A stretch of DNA of 64,000 nucleotides. Origin: Helopsaltes ochotensis (Eukaryota > Chordata > Aves > Passeriformes > Locustellidae). How positions within the stretch are numbered: position 1 is the stretch's first letter; each line of letters opens with the position of its first letter. Position numbers and translations under genes: made by a program. Shown here one piece after another: positions 37,701 to 48,832 of this stretch. Location: the NCBI GenBank assembly GCA_013400155.1, contig VXBM01001083.1:70854-134853 (forward strand), given 5' to 3'. Under the pieces are notes generated by a model that had not been told where the DNA came from, searched no databases, and saw only the letters and a program-made list of their open reading frames with translations.

Positions 37701-39117
37701 AATGTACTGCAGTTAATGCAGTAAAAGATTTAGAACATAATAAATGAAAAAATAATTTTATTATCTTAAAATTACAGTCCTTTTCTTCTAGCTTTCTAGC
37801 TCCATCTCCCCCCAAGAATTTCAAAGTTCTGAGGAAAAGTAGGAATGTAATGTTATCCAACAGTTCCCTGCAAAAATATTTCACGTTTCATTATTGCATG
37901 TTAATGTCTGTGACTGAAACAAGTCTAATGGAAGTGAAGTGTGGCCACTTGTCATTCCAAACCTAGGCCAGATATTAAAGATCAAACAAGATATAAAGAT
38001 AGCATCTTATCCAGCTGGTTTTGTACCTTCTCATTTAGCCTTATATTGTGCAAGATGTCTGAAGCAATGCTGTTGTCTCTCCATTGTGAAGCAACCAATT
38101 TTTAGGCAGAGTTGGCCAAATTCTTTTCTCTGTATGGCTCTACAATGTTGTACAATAAAGTCTTACCAGGAGAAAGTACAACCAGTAAAGATTTAGCAAA
38201 CAGACTGTCTCATTTGTACCCAAAAGGCTCACGGTGTCCATCAGCTCCTAGTTCATTTGAAGCCAGCTCCAGGAGGAGCAGCATATGGCTTTTACATGGC
38301 TGACATCACTGAAGTTAGTCTGTGTTTACACTCTAGCCAATAAGATCAGAATTTTTTCTTAGTATTTCAGAAGTGAAAATGCCCACACATCATAAGCAAA
38401 TTTTCTATACAAGGCCCAAGTACCTCAGAGTGCTTCATCTCAATAAAACACAGGGATGAATGTCAAATGACAGATTATCACAGTCTCTAAATAACTAGTT
38501 TAGGCCACAGCAGTGCTTGTCTCCTTAGAGTGAGTTTCTTTACTAAATGCAAGTAAGTAGGTTACCATAAGTCCTGTTGACTGCTTTAGGAACAGTACAG
38601 AAACCAGTTAATAGGTCACTGAGCCCAAATTCTCTCTCTCATCTCTCCCTTTTATAATACTGCTTGGGCTGCTGGACAATACTGTAAGAAATTAACGGAG
38701 GCCTTTAAGTGGTTCATGTGAGTTGAAGAGTTGTCATTAAATATATTTACCCAGAAAAATTGTCAACTGGAATATGTGCATGAATGAGACAGAGGATCAC
38801 AGGCAGACAGAGCAGAATTTCATAGGGAGAAAAATTTGTTTAAGCCAGTGCTATAGCTCTACTGTACTTACAGCTCATGGTAGTTGGTGCTCTAACTGAA
38901 GGTGTTAAGGACTGTTTTGACCTTTTAAAACTCACATATAAAGCTCTTTTTGTGGGGAAAAGGAAAGCATTTTTAGGTCCTTGGCATCTTTAATTTCTAT
39001 TGTCCCCAAGTAAGGAGTAATTTTTTTTTTAATATCATCAATTCATCTTTTGTTAATGGATAACATAGTTTTCTGTATTGAAAGCTGAGCTGAGAGTAAC
39101 AGAAGACAAGTGGCAGG
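31786..39117. other. Longest stretch without a recognised element (7.3 kb)
   Basis: AT-rich DNA without a confidently recognised repeat, RNA gene or exon. A weak resemblance to an old CR1 was seen around 36000-36150 and not accepted. Open frames are at most 91 codons and have no recognisable motif. Confidence 0.45.
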
Positions 39118-39338
39118 AGGGAAAAGGGAAAGGGAAAGGGAAAGGGAAAGGGAAAGGGAAAGGAAAAGGAAAAGGAAAAGGAAAAGGAAAAGGAAAAGGA
39201 AAAGGAAAAGGAAAAGGAAAAGGAAAAGGAAAAGGAAAAGGAAAAGGAAAAGGAAAAGGAAAAGGAAAAGGAAAAGGAAAAGGAAAAGGAAAAGGAAAAG
39301 GAAAAGGAAAAGGAAAAGGAAAAGGAAAAGGAAAAGAG
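39118..39338 (+). repeat. Hexamer repeat: six GGGAAA then 29 GGAAAA units
   Basis: Six perfect GGGAAA units (39126-39161) switch abruptly to 29 perfect GGAAAA units (39162-39335) with no interruption. The tract is purine-only on the plus strand. All three plus frames are open across it (giving KG-, ER/KR-type repeats) and the minus strand gives PF repeats; these frames are artefacts of the six-base period and not genes. Such purine mirror repeats can adopt triplex (H-DNA) structures, which is general knowledge and not shown here. Confidence 0.97.
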
Positions 39339-41799
39339 TCAGTAAAAGATAGGGAGGGAAGGAGTGAGGGAGAAGAAACAGAGAAAATTTGGTGTATTTT
39401 AAGACTATAATTGAAGTTTTTCTCCAGGAAAAAACAGGAGTCTTGTGGTTTTGACCTCGGCATATCTGAGACTTCAGCAGTTATAGTGCAGCCTTTAGTA
39501 TGCAGTATAAAGTATGTAGCCTCTAGTATGAGTATAAATACTCATCTAATGCCTTAATCATAAGACTGTTCAGAGACCTTATTTTTGCCTTAAAATGTTG
39601 TTCTTTCCAAAGCAGGTGAACAGACTCCTTCTGACTAATTCACATTTATAAAAAAGTGTGATGCCCTGCCTTTTTCTCCATGTTTAGATTTCCTTTCCTA
39701 CATGCCCTTCCCACAGGAAAAGTGATACCATCTAGAGGAGTTATTTGTATGTTGCTGTCAATTGCAATCACAAAACACAGAACAGACCTTCATGAGTTTG
39801 TGTCCTATGTCTGCATGGCGTAGCTTATTGACATTAGTTAAACATGATGGACTGAGGCACAGAAAGCCCAAATGTTTCCTTTAGAGGAACTACACACATA
39901 TGAAGAAAGAAACACGTCTTCCAAGCACTTAACTCATGGCATCATCCCCTTCTTTTCAATGGATCCCATCTTTTTATAAGCTGGTTACAAACCCTGCCTC
40001 AGTTTTGGCCTCAGTTTGCAGGCACATGTGCCAAGAAGGCAAAAGATGTTGGATATTTCAGAGTAGGGACTGACAAAACACAGGTATTCTGAAAGACACA
40101 CTTGAGAGACACCAAAGTTCCAGATTCAGACTGATAATCTACCAGTACTCTTAAACTCCTGTTTTGGGAAATTAAAGTATAAGCTGACATAGTGCCCATG
40201 CAAAATTGCCAGCCTTTGAGCTGCTTAAGGTGAGTTTCCTTTTGTTTCCTTTGTTGCTGTGTTAGATCTGTCCTAGAGTTCTGCCCATGCTCTGAGATGT
40301 CTGAAATTTAGCTCCCTCTTGTCTGTGAATCATTTAGCTGCATTATCATATCCATTTCATATGGAAAAATTCGTCTGTGCCTGTGGCAGTAAGAATGAAT
40401 TGACTGTGCCTGCAGAGGAAACCAAGGATCCAAATAGCTCTTACACAGAGAAATAGAGTCCCGAATTTCCTCCATTTTTCTGTTTACAGTCTCAGTGAAT
40501 ATTCTCTGCCTTTCTGTTTACAGTCTATTCCCTGTCTTTTTTCTTTTCTTTTCTTCCCAGTAGTTTGAATAAATCTAGTCTGCTCCAAACATTTGGTGTG
40601 TGTCTGCTTGGGTTTTTTTGTTAAACTGTGTTGCCTGTGGCATCACCCATTGCAGGCACAGATGAAGGCTAATACATCATTATCAGCATGTTGAATGAAG
40701 AGGCCTACTTGTGGAATTGTCTAAGTGATACACCTGCTTATTTGTATTGTAATAAGGCCTGAAGACAAAAACCCTCCAGGTCACTTTGTCTGAGTCTTTG
40801 CAGAATGTTAATATGGCTGTAATGAATTGTACAGGGATGCACTTGGATGCAAACCATTCAAGTAGTTCAACAACCTTTAGAAGCCAAACCCCACCTGTAC
40901 CCTTCCAGAGGCTGTCAGTGTCTTCACTGAGGTTTGAATCAGACATACATACCATCGGAAACCTCAGTGCTGGGAATTTAGGACTGTGTTTATTCAAAAA
41001 ACTGGAATTAATACCAATAAAACTGGGAATAATGTGACACAGATGAATGCAGCATTGGGATTAGTTTTTCCTAATTTTAGGTATATAGATTGTTCACAGA
41101 CACACCTGAAATAGTTGCCTGGATTCCTTTTTTTGTCAGCTAATGGAGAGTCACTGTTCTCATCTTCTCTTGACAGCTGAAATAGGCACAACAAATTACA
41201 CTTTAGAAGTGTCTATTTGTGTCCACTGAGTGTAAAGAAGTCCAGAAAGCCAGCTCTAATTTAGACATATGTATTGAAAACTTTTGGAACAAGATGGGAC
41301 AAATCCCGCTTCACATCTTTTGAAATGAGACTGGTCCCTAATTTTTTGCATTTCTTCTGTATGCTATCCAGACCATTTGCTCTCTACAATGGATGGGACT
41401 CACTTCACATAACTTTAGACAAGCCTGGTGTAGACATCTATGTATAAATGGATCAATCCAGGCTCCAGTTTTCATCCATGAAAACAGTTAGACACTTGCA
41501 CTACAGATATTTTTATATGTCAGATGAATTGGACACAGGGAGTCTTTATTTTCCTGCTCTGTCCGTTGAGGTTAGGCATCCTGGAGAACAGAAAACGAAT
41601 GGGCAGGTAAGTGCAGATTCCCACAGCTGAAGGTTCTCAGAGAAGTTGGTGCCATGCACTCTGAGTACATGAAGAAAAGGATCAAGAGGCAAGTGTCAAA
41701 AGTGGCAGCAAGTGAAATCCTGGTTATAAATAAGGAAAAAAAAGTCTTCACTTAGATATTTAGTGTAGTCTCAGAGGTTCACAGAAAATACTTTGTCGC
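39339..41799. other. Non-coding DNA, nothing recognised
   Basis: Contains a local duplication of TTTCTGTTTACAGTCT near 40480-40525 and a pyrimidine tract ending in CCCAG near 40560 that resembles a splice acceptor. No open frame of note follows it. Confidence 0.5.
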
Positions 41800-42254
41800 T
41801 GGCATGAAGAGCTTTTTAGCTTTTTGTACTGCCATGCTGGTGAGGGTGCTGGGGGTGCATGGGAAGTTTTGAGGAGAGAGCCAGGACAGGTGACCCAAAC
41901 TGCCCCAAGAGATTTTCCAGACGATATGACGTTGTGCTCATTACATGGGGGGAAGAAGGAGGAAGCAGGGGGACAGTTGGAGTGATGGTGCTTGTCTTCC
42001 CAGCACACTATTATGTGTGATGGGCCCTGCTCTCCTGGAAATGTCTGAACACTTGCCTGCCCATGGGAAGAGGGGGCTTAATTCCTTGTTTTGCTTTCCT
42101 TGTGTTCACAGCTTTTGCTTCCCTAATAACCTGTCTTTATCTCAGCTCTTGTGTTCTCTGTCTTTTACCTTTCAATCTCTCCCCCGTCCTCTGGTGGGAG
42201 AGGGAGCAAGGGGCTGTGTGAGGCTTAGTTACTGTATAGGGTTAAACTACAACA
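41800..42254 (+). mobile_element. ERVL-like LTR fragment, family 2
   Basis: Matches the LTRs at 5184-5742 and 57868-58445 on the plus strand: CTGCCATGCTGGTGAGGGTG, GCCAGGACAGGTGACCC, GCTTGTCTTCCCAGCAC, CCTGTCTTTATCTCAGCTC and a 3' end reading GGGTTAAACTACAACA. The first 100 or so bases of the family are missing or unrecognisable, so the left end is approximate and no TSD can be assigned. It is closer by eye to the 5.2-kb copy than to the 57.9-kb copy. Confidence 0.78.
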
Positions 42255-42811
42255 GTTGCACTCTTTCAGTCTTGCTGAGATAAATAATAACTGATCACAG
42301 AGTCTTAATCCACAGGCTCAGGAGAGGCAGTTGTGCTGTGCCTCAGTAAGTTACTGAGCACCACTGATGCTCTGTATTGCCGCTGTTTTAATTGGCCTGT
42401 GGTTGATAGTAGGAAAATGAGATGCTCTAGAGTGCATTAAATTCCAGTCCATCCAGTGCTTGTCAGATTTATTTTCTGTTTGAACCCTGCTGCTGTTTGC
42501 TGCTGGCTCCTGCCCTGGGCATCCCCTCTGAGTACAGAGGGTTACACAAAACGTGAGCTGGGGCACAAGGTTGCCCTTTGCTTTAAGGGCCACATGAACT
42601 TCCAGCCACTATGGTTCCAAGCAGCATGAGCTACTTACAGCATCAAGAGCTGCTGGCAAGGGAAGGGATGGGTTGTGTGCAGCACAAAGCTTTATTGTTA
42701 TGACTTCCAGGGACTGTTATTTATCAGTGGCCTAGCAGACAGCAACCTCTCTTTTATCTTCTGTTTCTGGATATTGCAGAGGAAGTGAAAATGGGAGTTG
42801 GATTTACCTGG
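42255..42811. other. Non-coding DNA, nothing recognised
   Basis: No repeat or exon recognised. Confidence 0.45.
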
Positions 42812-42893
42812 CTTGGCAGTGCTGGGTTAATGGTTGGATTTAGTGATCTTAAAGATTTTTTCCACAACCTAAGTGATTCTATGATTCTATGAT
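42812..42893 (+). mobile_element. CR1 3'-terminal stub
   Basis: About 80 bases of CR1 3' end on the plus strand: GGGTTAATGGTTGGATTTAG, GATCTTAAAGATTTTTTCCA and a terminal repeat GATTCTATGATTCTATGATG. The intact octamer repeat marks a true CR1 3' end. The element is severely 5'-truncated. Confidence 0.85.
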
Positions 42894-43087
42894 GAAGAAA
42901 ATCTGATTTGTTTATCAGGAGCTGTGAGAAATGGGGACTGTAATTTGTGCACTTCATTTAAACATGCTGTTGTTGTTCAAGGGCGTTAACTAGCACACTT
43001 TCACACTGCATTTTCAATCTCCCCTACTAAACACATATGAACTTTTAAATTCAGTTGATTTTCTTATCAAGAGTTACACCTTAAAGA

Positions 43088-44413
43088 TGAGCTTGTTGAG
43101 AACAAGACCAAGCTGTCTAAACAGAACTTTGGCTGGAGCTCAGGGAAAATAGGAGAATTAATGGCCTTTGGAAGAAGGGGCAGGCAACTCAGGAGGACTA
43201 CAAAGGTGTTGTGAGGCTATAAAGGGAGAAATTTAGAAGTCTTAAAGCCCAATTGAAATTTAATCTGGCTACTGCTGTAATAGAGTATAAAATATTTTTC
43301 TATACCCATATTATCAGCAAAAGGAGAGCTAAGATTTTCTATTTTTCATTGGATGTGTTGGGAAGTATAGTGACAAAGGATAAGGAAAAGGATAAAGTGC
43401 TTAATGCCTTCTTTGTCTCAGCCTTTAATAGCAAGACCAGTTGTTCTTTGGTTACCCGGCCCCCTCAGCTGTAAAACAGGGACAGGGAGCAGAGTGAAGC
43501 CCTCATAATCTAAGGGAAAATAGTGAGTGACCTGCTACACCACTTGGACACACAAGAGTCCATGGGGCTGGATGAGATTCACTGGAGGGTGCTGAGGGAA
43601 CTGGTGGAGGTACTCACCAAGCCACTTTCAATCACTTGCCAGCATTCCTGGTGAACCAGGGATGTCTCAGGTGACTGGAATTGGTATATGTGATGCCCAT
43701 CTACAAGAAGGGCCAGAAGGAGGATCTGGAGAACTACAGACCTGTCAGCCTGGCCTCAGAGCTGGGAAAGGTCATGGAGAAGATCAGCTTGAGCTCCATC
43801 ACACAGCATGTGCAGGACAACCAGAGGAACCAGCCAGCAGGGGTTTGCAAAAGGCAGGTCCTGCTTGATCAACCTGAATTTCTATGACAAAGAGACCTGC
43901 CTAGTGGATGTTGTCTACCTCGACTTTAGTAAAGCCTTTGACACCATTTCCCACAGCATTCTCCTGGAGAAACCAGCTGCTCATGGCTTGGATGTGTGCA
44001 CTGTTGGCTGGGTAAAAAACTGTCTGGATGCCTGGGCCCAGGTGGAGGTGGGGAATGCTGCCACATCCAGTTGCCAGCTAGTCACTAGTGGGGTTCCCCA
44101 GGGCACAGTATTGGGGTGAGTCCTGTTTAACATATTCCTCAATGGCCTCAACAAGGGGATTGATTGCACCCCCAGTGAGTTTGCAGATGACACCAAGGTG
44201 AGAAATAGTGGTGATCTGCTGCAAAGTAGAAAGGGTCTGTAAAAGAATCTGAACAGGCTGGATCAATGGACAGAGGCCCACTGTGTGAGGTTCAACAAGG
44301 CCATGTGCTAAGTCCTACACTTGGGTTACAACAACCCTGTGCAGTGTTACAGGCTGGAAATAGAATGGCTGGAAAACCGCCCAGCGGAAAAGGACCTGGG
44401 GATGCTGATCAAC
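43088..44413 (+). mobile_element. CR1 LINE, 5' portion with reverse-transcriptase core
   Basis: The largest CR1 copy in the window, continuing at 44931 after a nested LTR. It starts within ORF2 between endonuclease and reverse transcriptase (ALIKE to AAGAAGGGGCAGGCAACTCA). Visible protein motifs: IYKKGQKEDLENYRPVSL (frame 1, from about 43693), then in frame 2 VVYLDFSKAFDTISHSILLEK-type motif A near 43910, SGVPQGTVLG (motif B) before 44117, and FADDTK, the catalytic aspartate pair, at 44180-44197. A frameshift near 43820-43880, a TGA at 44117-44119 and a further stop after FADDTK make it a pseudogene. No 5' UTR or ORF1 is present and no TSD was found. Confidence 0.93.
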
Positions 44414-44924
44414 TGTGGTGGTGCATAATTTTGTGTTTTAATCCCTGATGGTTTGTTCCTTTTCCCCTCCCTGGGTTGTTGGCTTAAGTTGTATCCACCC
44501 ACTAAGCTGTCAATCCTCCCTTGTACCAGCCCTCTGCCTAAATCACCCCTTTGGAAATCCCCTATTCTTCGGGATCCCATTGGTTTGTTGGAATTAGTCT
44601 TCTCCCATTACCCTCCCCATTGATTTGTGCTCTGTAAGCCCCACCTTGTGTTCTTCCCCAATCTTCTCCCTATTGGTCCCTCTACCCTAAGCTCCTCTCC
44701 CATCCATCCCCACTGCGATGCCTTTGTTCTTGTCCTCACCTCTGCTCCGCGTCAGAGTTATGTTACATTTTATGTTGCTCTAATAAACAATTCCTCGGAT
44801 TTGCATGTGAGTCCTGCTTCCCTCCTTTCTACACTGATCCTCCAGTGACTGCTTGGGACTCTTGGGACTTTGGGGGTTGTGCCGTGCCCCTGACAAGTGC
44901 CATGTCACCAGGCACACAGCGACA
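44414..44924 (+). mobile_element. Solo ERV LTR nested in CR1 (511 bp)
   Basis: The element begins TGTGGTGGTGC and ends CACAGCGACA. It is flanked by a perfect 6-bp TSD, ATCAAC, at 44408-44413 and 44925-44930. CR1 sequence resumes exactly after the second copy (ATCAACAGTGGCTGAACATG is continuous CR1 once one duplicate is removed). A poly(A) signal AATAAA lies at 44782-44787. The body is C/T-rich with few purine runs. No internal retroviral genes are present. A 6-bp TSD suggests a beta-like (class II) ERV. It is not obviously related to families 1 and 2 in this window. Confidence 0.95.
44782..44787 (+). promoter_or_regulatory. AATAAA poly(A) signal in nested LTR
   Basis: Canonical hexamer in GCTCTAATAAACAATTCC, about 140 bases before the LTR end. 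It fixes the plus orientation of the LTR. Confidence 0.7.
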
Positions 44925-44930
44925 ATCAAC

Positions 44931-45602
44931 AGTGGCTGAACATGAACCAGTTTGTGCCCAGGAAGCCAAGACAACCAATGGCACCCTGGCTTCTCACAGA
45001 AATAGTGTGGCCAGCAGGACCAGGGCAGTAATCATCCCTCTGTGCTAGGCCCTGGTGAGGCTGCGCCTGGAATTCTGTGGTCAGTTTTTGGCCCTTCACT
45101 CCAAGAAAGACATTGAGGTGCTGGAATATGTCCAGAGATGGATAATGGAACAGAGGAAGGGTCTGGACCACTTGCCTGATGAGCAGCTGAGGGAGCTCAG
45201 ATTGCTCAGCTTGAAAGGAAGTTTGGAGGGAACCTTTCGCTGTGCAGTTCTCTGAAAGGAGGTTGTAGCCAGCTGGGGGTTGGTCTCTTCTCCCAAGTAA
45301 CAACAGACAGACAAGAGGAAATGGTCTTGAGGAGGAGGTTTAGATTGGATATTAGGAAAAATTTATTCACCGAAAGGTTTGTCAAGCACTGAAACAGGCT
45401 GCCCAGGGCAGTGGTGGAGTTACTGTCCTTTTCTAAAAGCTACCGCATAAATGAAAGGTACAATATAAATAAAATATTTAGAAGATATGTAGATGCGGCA
45501 CTTGAGCCTGTGGTTTAACGGTGGACTCAACAATGATGGGTTAATTGGACTTGATAATCTTGGAAGGCTTTTCCCACCTAAACGAATCCTTGATTCTATG
45601 AT
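44931..45602 (+). mobile_element. CR1 LINE, 3' portion after the nested LTR
   Basis: Continuation of the copy at 43088. It carries the C-terminal ORF2 region (frame at 45055-45255 includes KKDIEVLEYVQR) and the 3' UTR (AGGTTTAGATTGGATATTAG, ACAGGCTGCCCAGGGCAGTG, TTGGACTTGATAATCTTGGA), and ends in GATTCTATGATCTAT. An extra AT-rich stretch of about 40 bases near 45435-45480 interrupts the 3' UTR, perhaps a small insertion. Confidence 0.92.
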
Positions 45603-46306
45603 CTATAATCAGCCAAGAGATTACATTATCCATAAATCACAAATAATGGAATGAGAGCTATTCTTGGAGAAAATACTGTTCAATGGGGCTATATAGGAGA
45701 GGCTGATATGAAGATAATGATAAAAATCTGACATTTATTTTTCATTTCAAAATAGCATTTTATTCATGGAAGGTAAATTTTGATGGAGAGGTACAACCTC
45801 TAGCTTCCCTAGCAATATTTCCCTATCTGCCTCTGACCCACCAAGAGGAAAAAGTCAGGGATTTTGTTCCCCTTACTGATTTGTCTGAAGCTTTAGAGCC
45901 TGAGGGAGGACGTTTTTTGCCCTGTTCAGCATTACATGAAATCCTTGTAGGAAACAATGAGCAACCTATTGTTTCTTGCAGATGCCTTCTTCCTACATAA
46001 ACTGCTCAGTAATTAACCGGCAGCATCTTCAAAGCAGCAGTACATGAGATAAATCACAAGGAACAGAAATGACATGATGATACCCATGTGTTTTGATGCA
46101 GAAATGACATAGTAGTAGTATCAAAACGGTTCATCATCCTTTATGATCTTGCTGGCATTTAAACCAGTGTTCAAGTTTCACAGGAGATATCTTGTCACAC
46201 ATGCCTTTTGTGCACTGCATCTGGCTGTTCCCACCACCACATTGCTCTCTCCTGACGGCAGGATTCAGCTGAGAGCATAAGGAGAGGAAAGGATCCTTTT
46301 CCCATT
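45603..46306. other. Non-coding DNA, nothing recognised
   Basis: No repeat or exon recognised between two CR1 copies. Confidence 0.45.
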
Positions 46307-46975
46307 GAACCATAGAATGCTTTGGATTGGAAGGGACCTTAAGAATCATCTAATTCAATCTCTCTTCCATGGGCAGGAACAGCAGAGTCACCTGGTTAGA
46401 CCAGGTTGCTCCAAGTCCCATCCAACCTGGCCTTGAACTCTTCCTGTGAAGGAATTTCTCTGGGCAGCCTGCTTCAGGGCCTCACCACCCTCACAGTAAA
46501 GAATTTCTTCCAAAGGTCAAATCTAAATCAACCCTATTTCAGTTTAAAGTCATCACCCCTTGTCCTATGCTACTTATGAAAAGTCCTTCACCAGCTTTCC
46601 TGTAGGCTCCCTTCAGGAACTGGAAGGCTGTTTTAAGGTCTGCCTGGGCCTTTCTCTTCTCTTGGCAGAACAACTCTCTCAGCCTGTGTGGTCATTGGAG
46701 AGGAGCTCCAGCCCTTTGGACATCTTTGTGCTGATCTTCTACAGCCACTGGTTCTTCATTTTCCCAGTGCCTGCCTTTGCCTTCTGCATCTTGGGCAGTG
46801 TGGCTGAAGCACTTGCCAGTGAACACTGAGACAAAAAAGTCATTGAACACCTCAGTCTTCTCCATACCCCAAGTAACCAAGGCTTCCATTTCCTTCTGGA
46901 GTTGGCCCACATTTTCCCTAGTCTTCCTTTAATTGATAGTGTACATTTTCTTGTTGTCCTTGACATCCCTGACCA
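46307..46975 (-). mobile_element. CR1 LINE fragment, internally deleted
   Basis: Minus-strand CR1 starting at its 3' end (ACCATAGAATGCTTTGGATT, GAAGGGACCTTAAGAATCAT, GTTGCTCCAAGTCCCATCCA, CACCACCCTCACAGTAAAGA, AGGCTGTTTTAAGGTCTGCC). Near 46740 it jumps to a more 5' CR1 region (TTGGCCCACATTTTCCCTAG and a following stretch). The middle of the element is missing, including the reverse-transcriptase core. Plus-strand open frames across it are shadows. Confidence 0.88.
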
Positions 46976-48738
46976 AATTTTACAGAATTAAAGAATCAAA
47001 TCTACAGGTATTTGTGCTCACTGAACAAATAACACTGTTTCTGAAGCTGTACAACTTTGTACAAAATGTTCATAAGAGGATGTTTTTTGTACAGCTTCCC
47101 TCAGTGGCGCAGGGGGAAAACAGACATCAATGTGGTAAAACAACGCATCCTAAAATTAATGTTTTCTGTATCTGTGCTCTTGACTCATATTTATCTGAGA
47201 TGAGAATGCCAACATATTTAGGTCTATATAAACCATACTTATTAAGTATAAATACTCAATACGTTTTTTTGACTAGTTTTTATAGCTTCTAGATCAAAAA
47301 ACTTAGAGAGTATGGGACTTACTGAGTTTTCATGTGGATATTATGTCAGTTTAATATGTAACAATGTTCACAGGCTTTATCTTCCATTTTGCACATTTTC
47401 CTGAACTCCCTTATCACCAAAAAAGCATTTGTACTGACAGAACATTGAAATATCTTTCTATATCTTACCAAGTTTACATATTGGGTTATATTTCTCCTCC
47501 CCAGCTCGCAGCTGGAGGATTGGAAGTAAAATCCATTCTGTACCCATTTAGGGAAGAGGGCAGTCAGATCAATAATCTGTGGTAGCTTCTTGGCAGAAAA
47601 AAACAGATACATTCACAAAAGTATTGATTCCATTAATCCATGTTCCACTGCAAACTGCCAACAGGTCAGGTCAGTCACATTTCTCCTCTTTTTTTTATTG
47701 AAAACAAATTTAGTATAGATTTCAAGGAGTAAGGACACTCTTCTCAAAGCACCACAACAAGTTAAACCACAGGATTTGTGATCCCCCAAATCACAAGACT
47801 ACCTTAGAACTTCTGATATTTAGAATTTCCATAAATGGTGTCCTGTTCTTGTGTATGTGTGTGTGTCCTCTGTTTAAAGACCTTCTGGGTTTGCACATGT
47901 CACTTTGAGAAATCAACAGAATAGAAAAGATAAATGTCAGGCCTAAAACCCACACATCAAATCAACACTGGAGTTTTTATATGACTCTTCCTTCTCTCTA
48001 GGAAATTCTGAATCTGCATACTTTGCTCTGGCTCTCGGAAAATGTTTTCTTCCAAACATATGTGCTTCTGCTTTGCCCTTCAGCTTACACTCTCCCAGTA
48101 TGAAAGATGAGGTAAAGAAATGTTCTCATAAAGACGTGGAGTGTGTTGCCTTTCACCGTCACCACTTGCCAGTTCTCATTATTGCTGTGCCTATTCTTTG
48201 CCTGGAGCAATATTATTTTTATATTCTGTTAAAAAAACCCTTGACATCCTCCAGGAAAATAAAGAGTCTGAATGACAACAAAATGCATGTGTGTATGAGC
48301 ATGTGGAGATTTCTTGGCAGCTTCTGTGCCTATTGCTTTACTTCTGATCATATCAACATTATTTTCCTTCCAAGCAAACAAAGTGCTTTGAAGTGATGTC
48401 TCCCTTGACAGGGTGAGCCATTGACAAGCTGTCAAGAGTAGACAATAGAGAAAAAGAAATGCATGTCATGTGGGAGGGAGCTGTGCCACAGCTTTGGCTA
48501 CCAGCTGAAACTCACAGGGACCATCACATATGTGTGAAGGACATGGTGGTAGCATCAGTGGGAAACACTGAACTGCCATTTGCAGTATAAAAAAAATATT
48601 CTCTTCATACATGGAGAAAGTGAACGGGAATCAATCAAACAAAAGGTTCAGATATAGAAATTGCCAGACAGAAAACAGATGGCCAAGAGAGAAACAGATA
48701 GATAGAAACAATTGAGTCATGATTTTCTCTTAAAATTT
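46976..48738. other. AT-rich non-coding DNA, nothing recognised
   Basis: Short GTGTGT patch near 47855. The frames at 46933-47292 and 48073-48396 have no motif and look accidental. Confidence 0.5.
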
Positions 48739-48832
48739 ATAGAATCGTGGAATCTTTAAGGTTGGAAAAGACCTCCAAGATCATCGTGTCCAATCATTGA
48801 ACTGTTAACCACTAGTGATGGAGCTGACAGAT
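48739..48832 (-). mobile_element. Short CR1 3'-end fragment
   Basis: Minus-strand CR1 terminus: ATAGAATCGTGGAATCTTTA, GGTTGGAAAAGACCTCCAAG, ATCATCGTGTCCAATCATTG and GTTAACCACTAGTGATGGAG. 5'-truncated after about 90 bases. Confidence 0.8.

Noticed and set aside
39053..39463. Long open frames on both strands (KG, KR/ER and PF repeat peptides)
   Set aside because: They are produced by the six-base period of the GGGAAA/GGAAAA tract, which cannot contain stops in any frame.
40530..40562. Splice-acceptor-like pyrimidine tract ending in CCCAG
   Set aside because: The sequence after it opens with TAG and contains further stops, with no plausible exon. Such tracts are common by chance.
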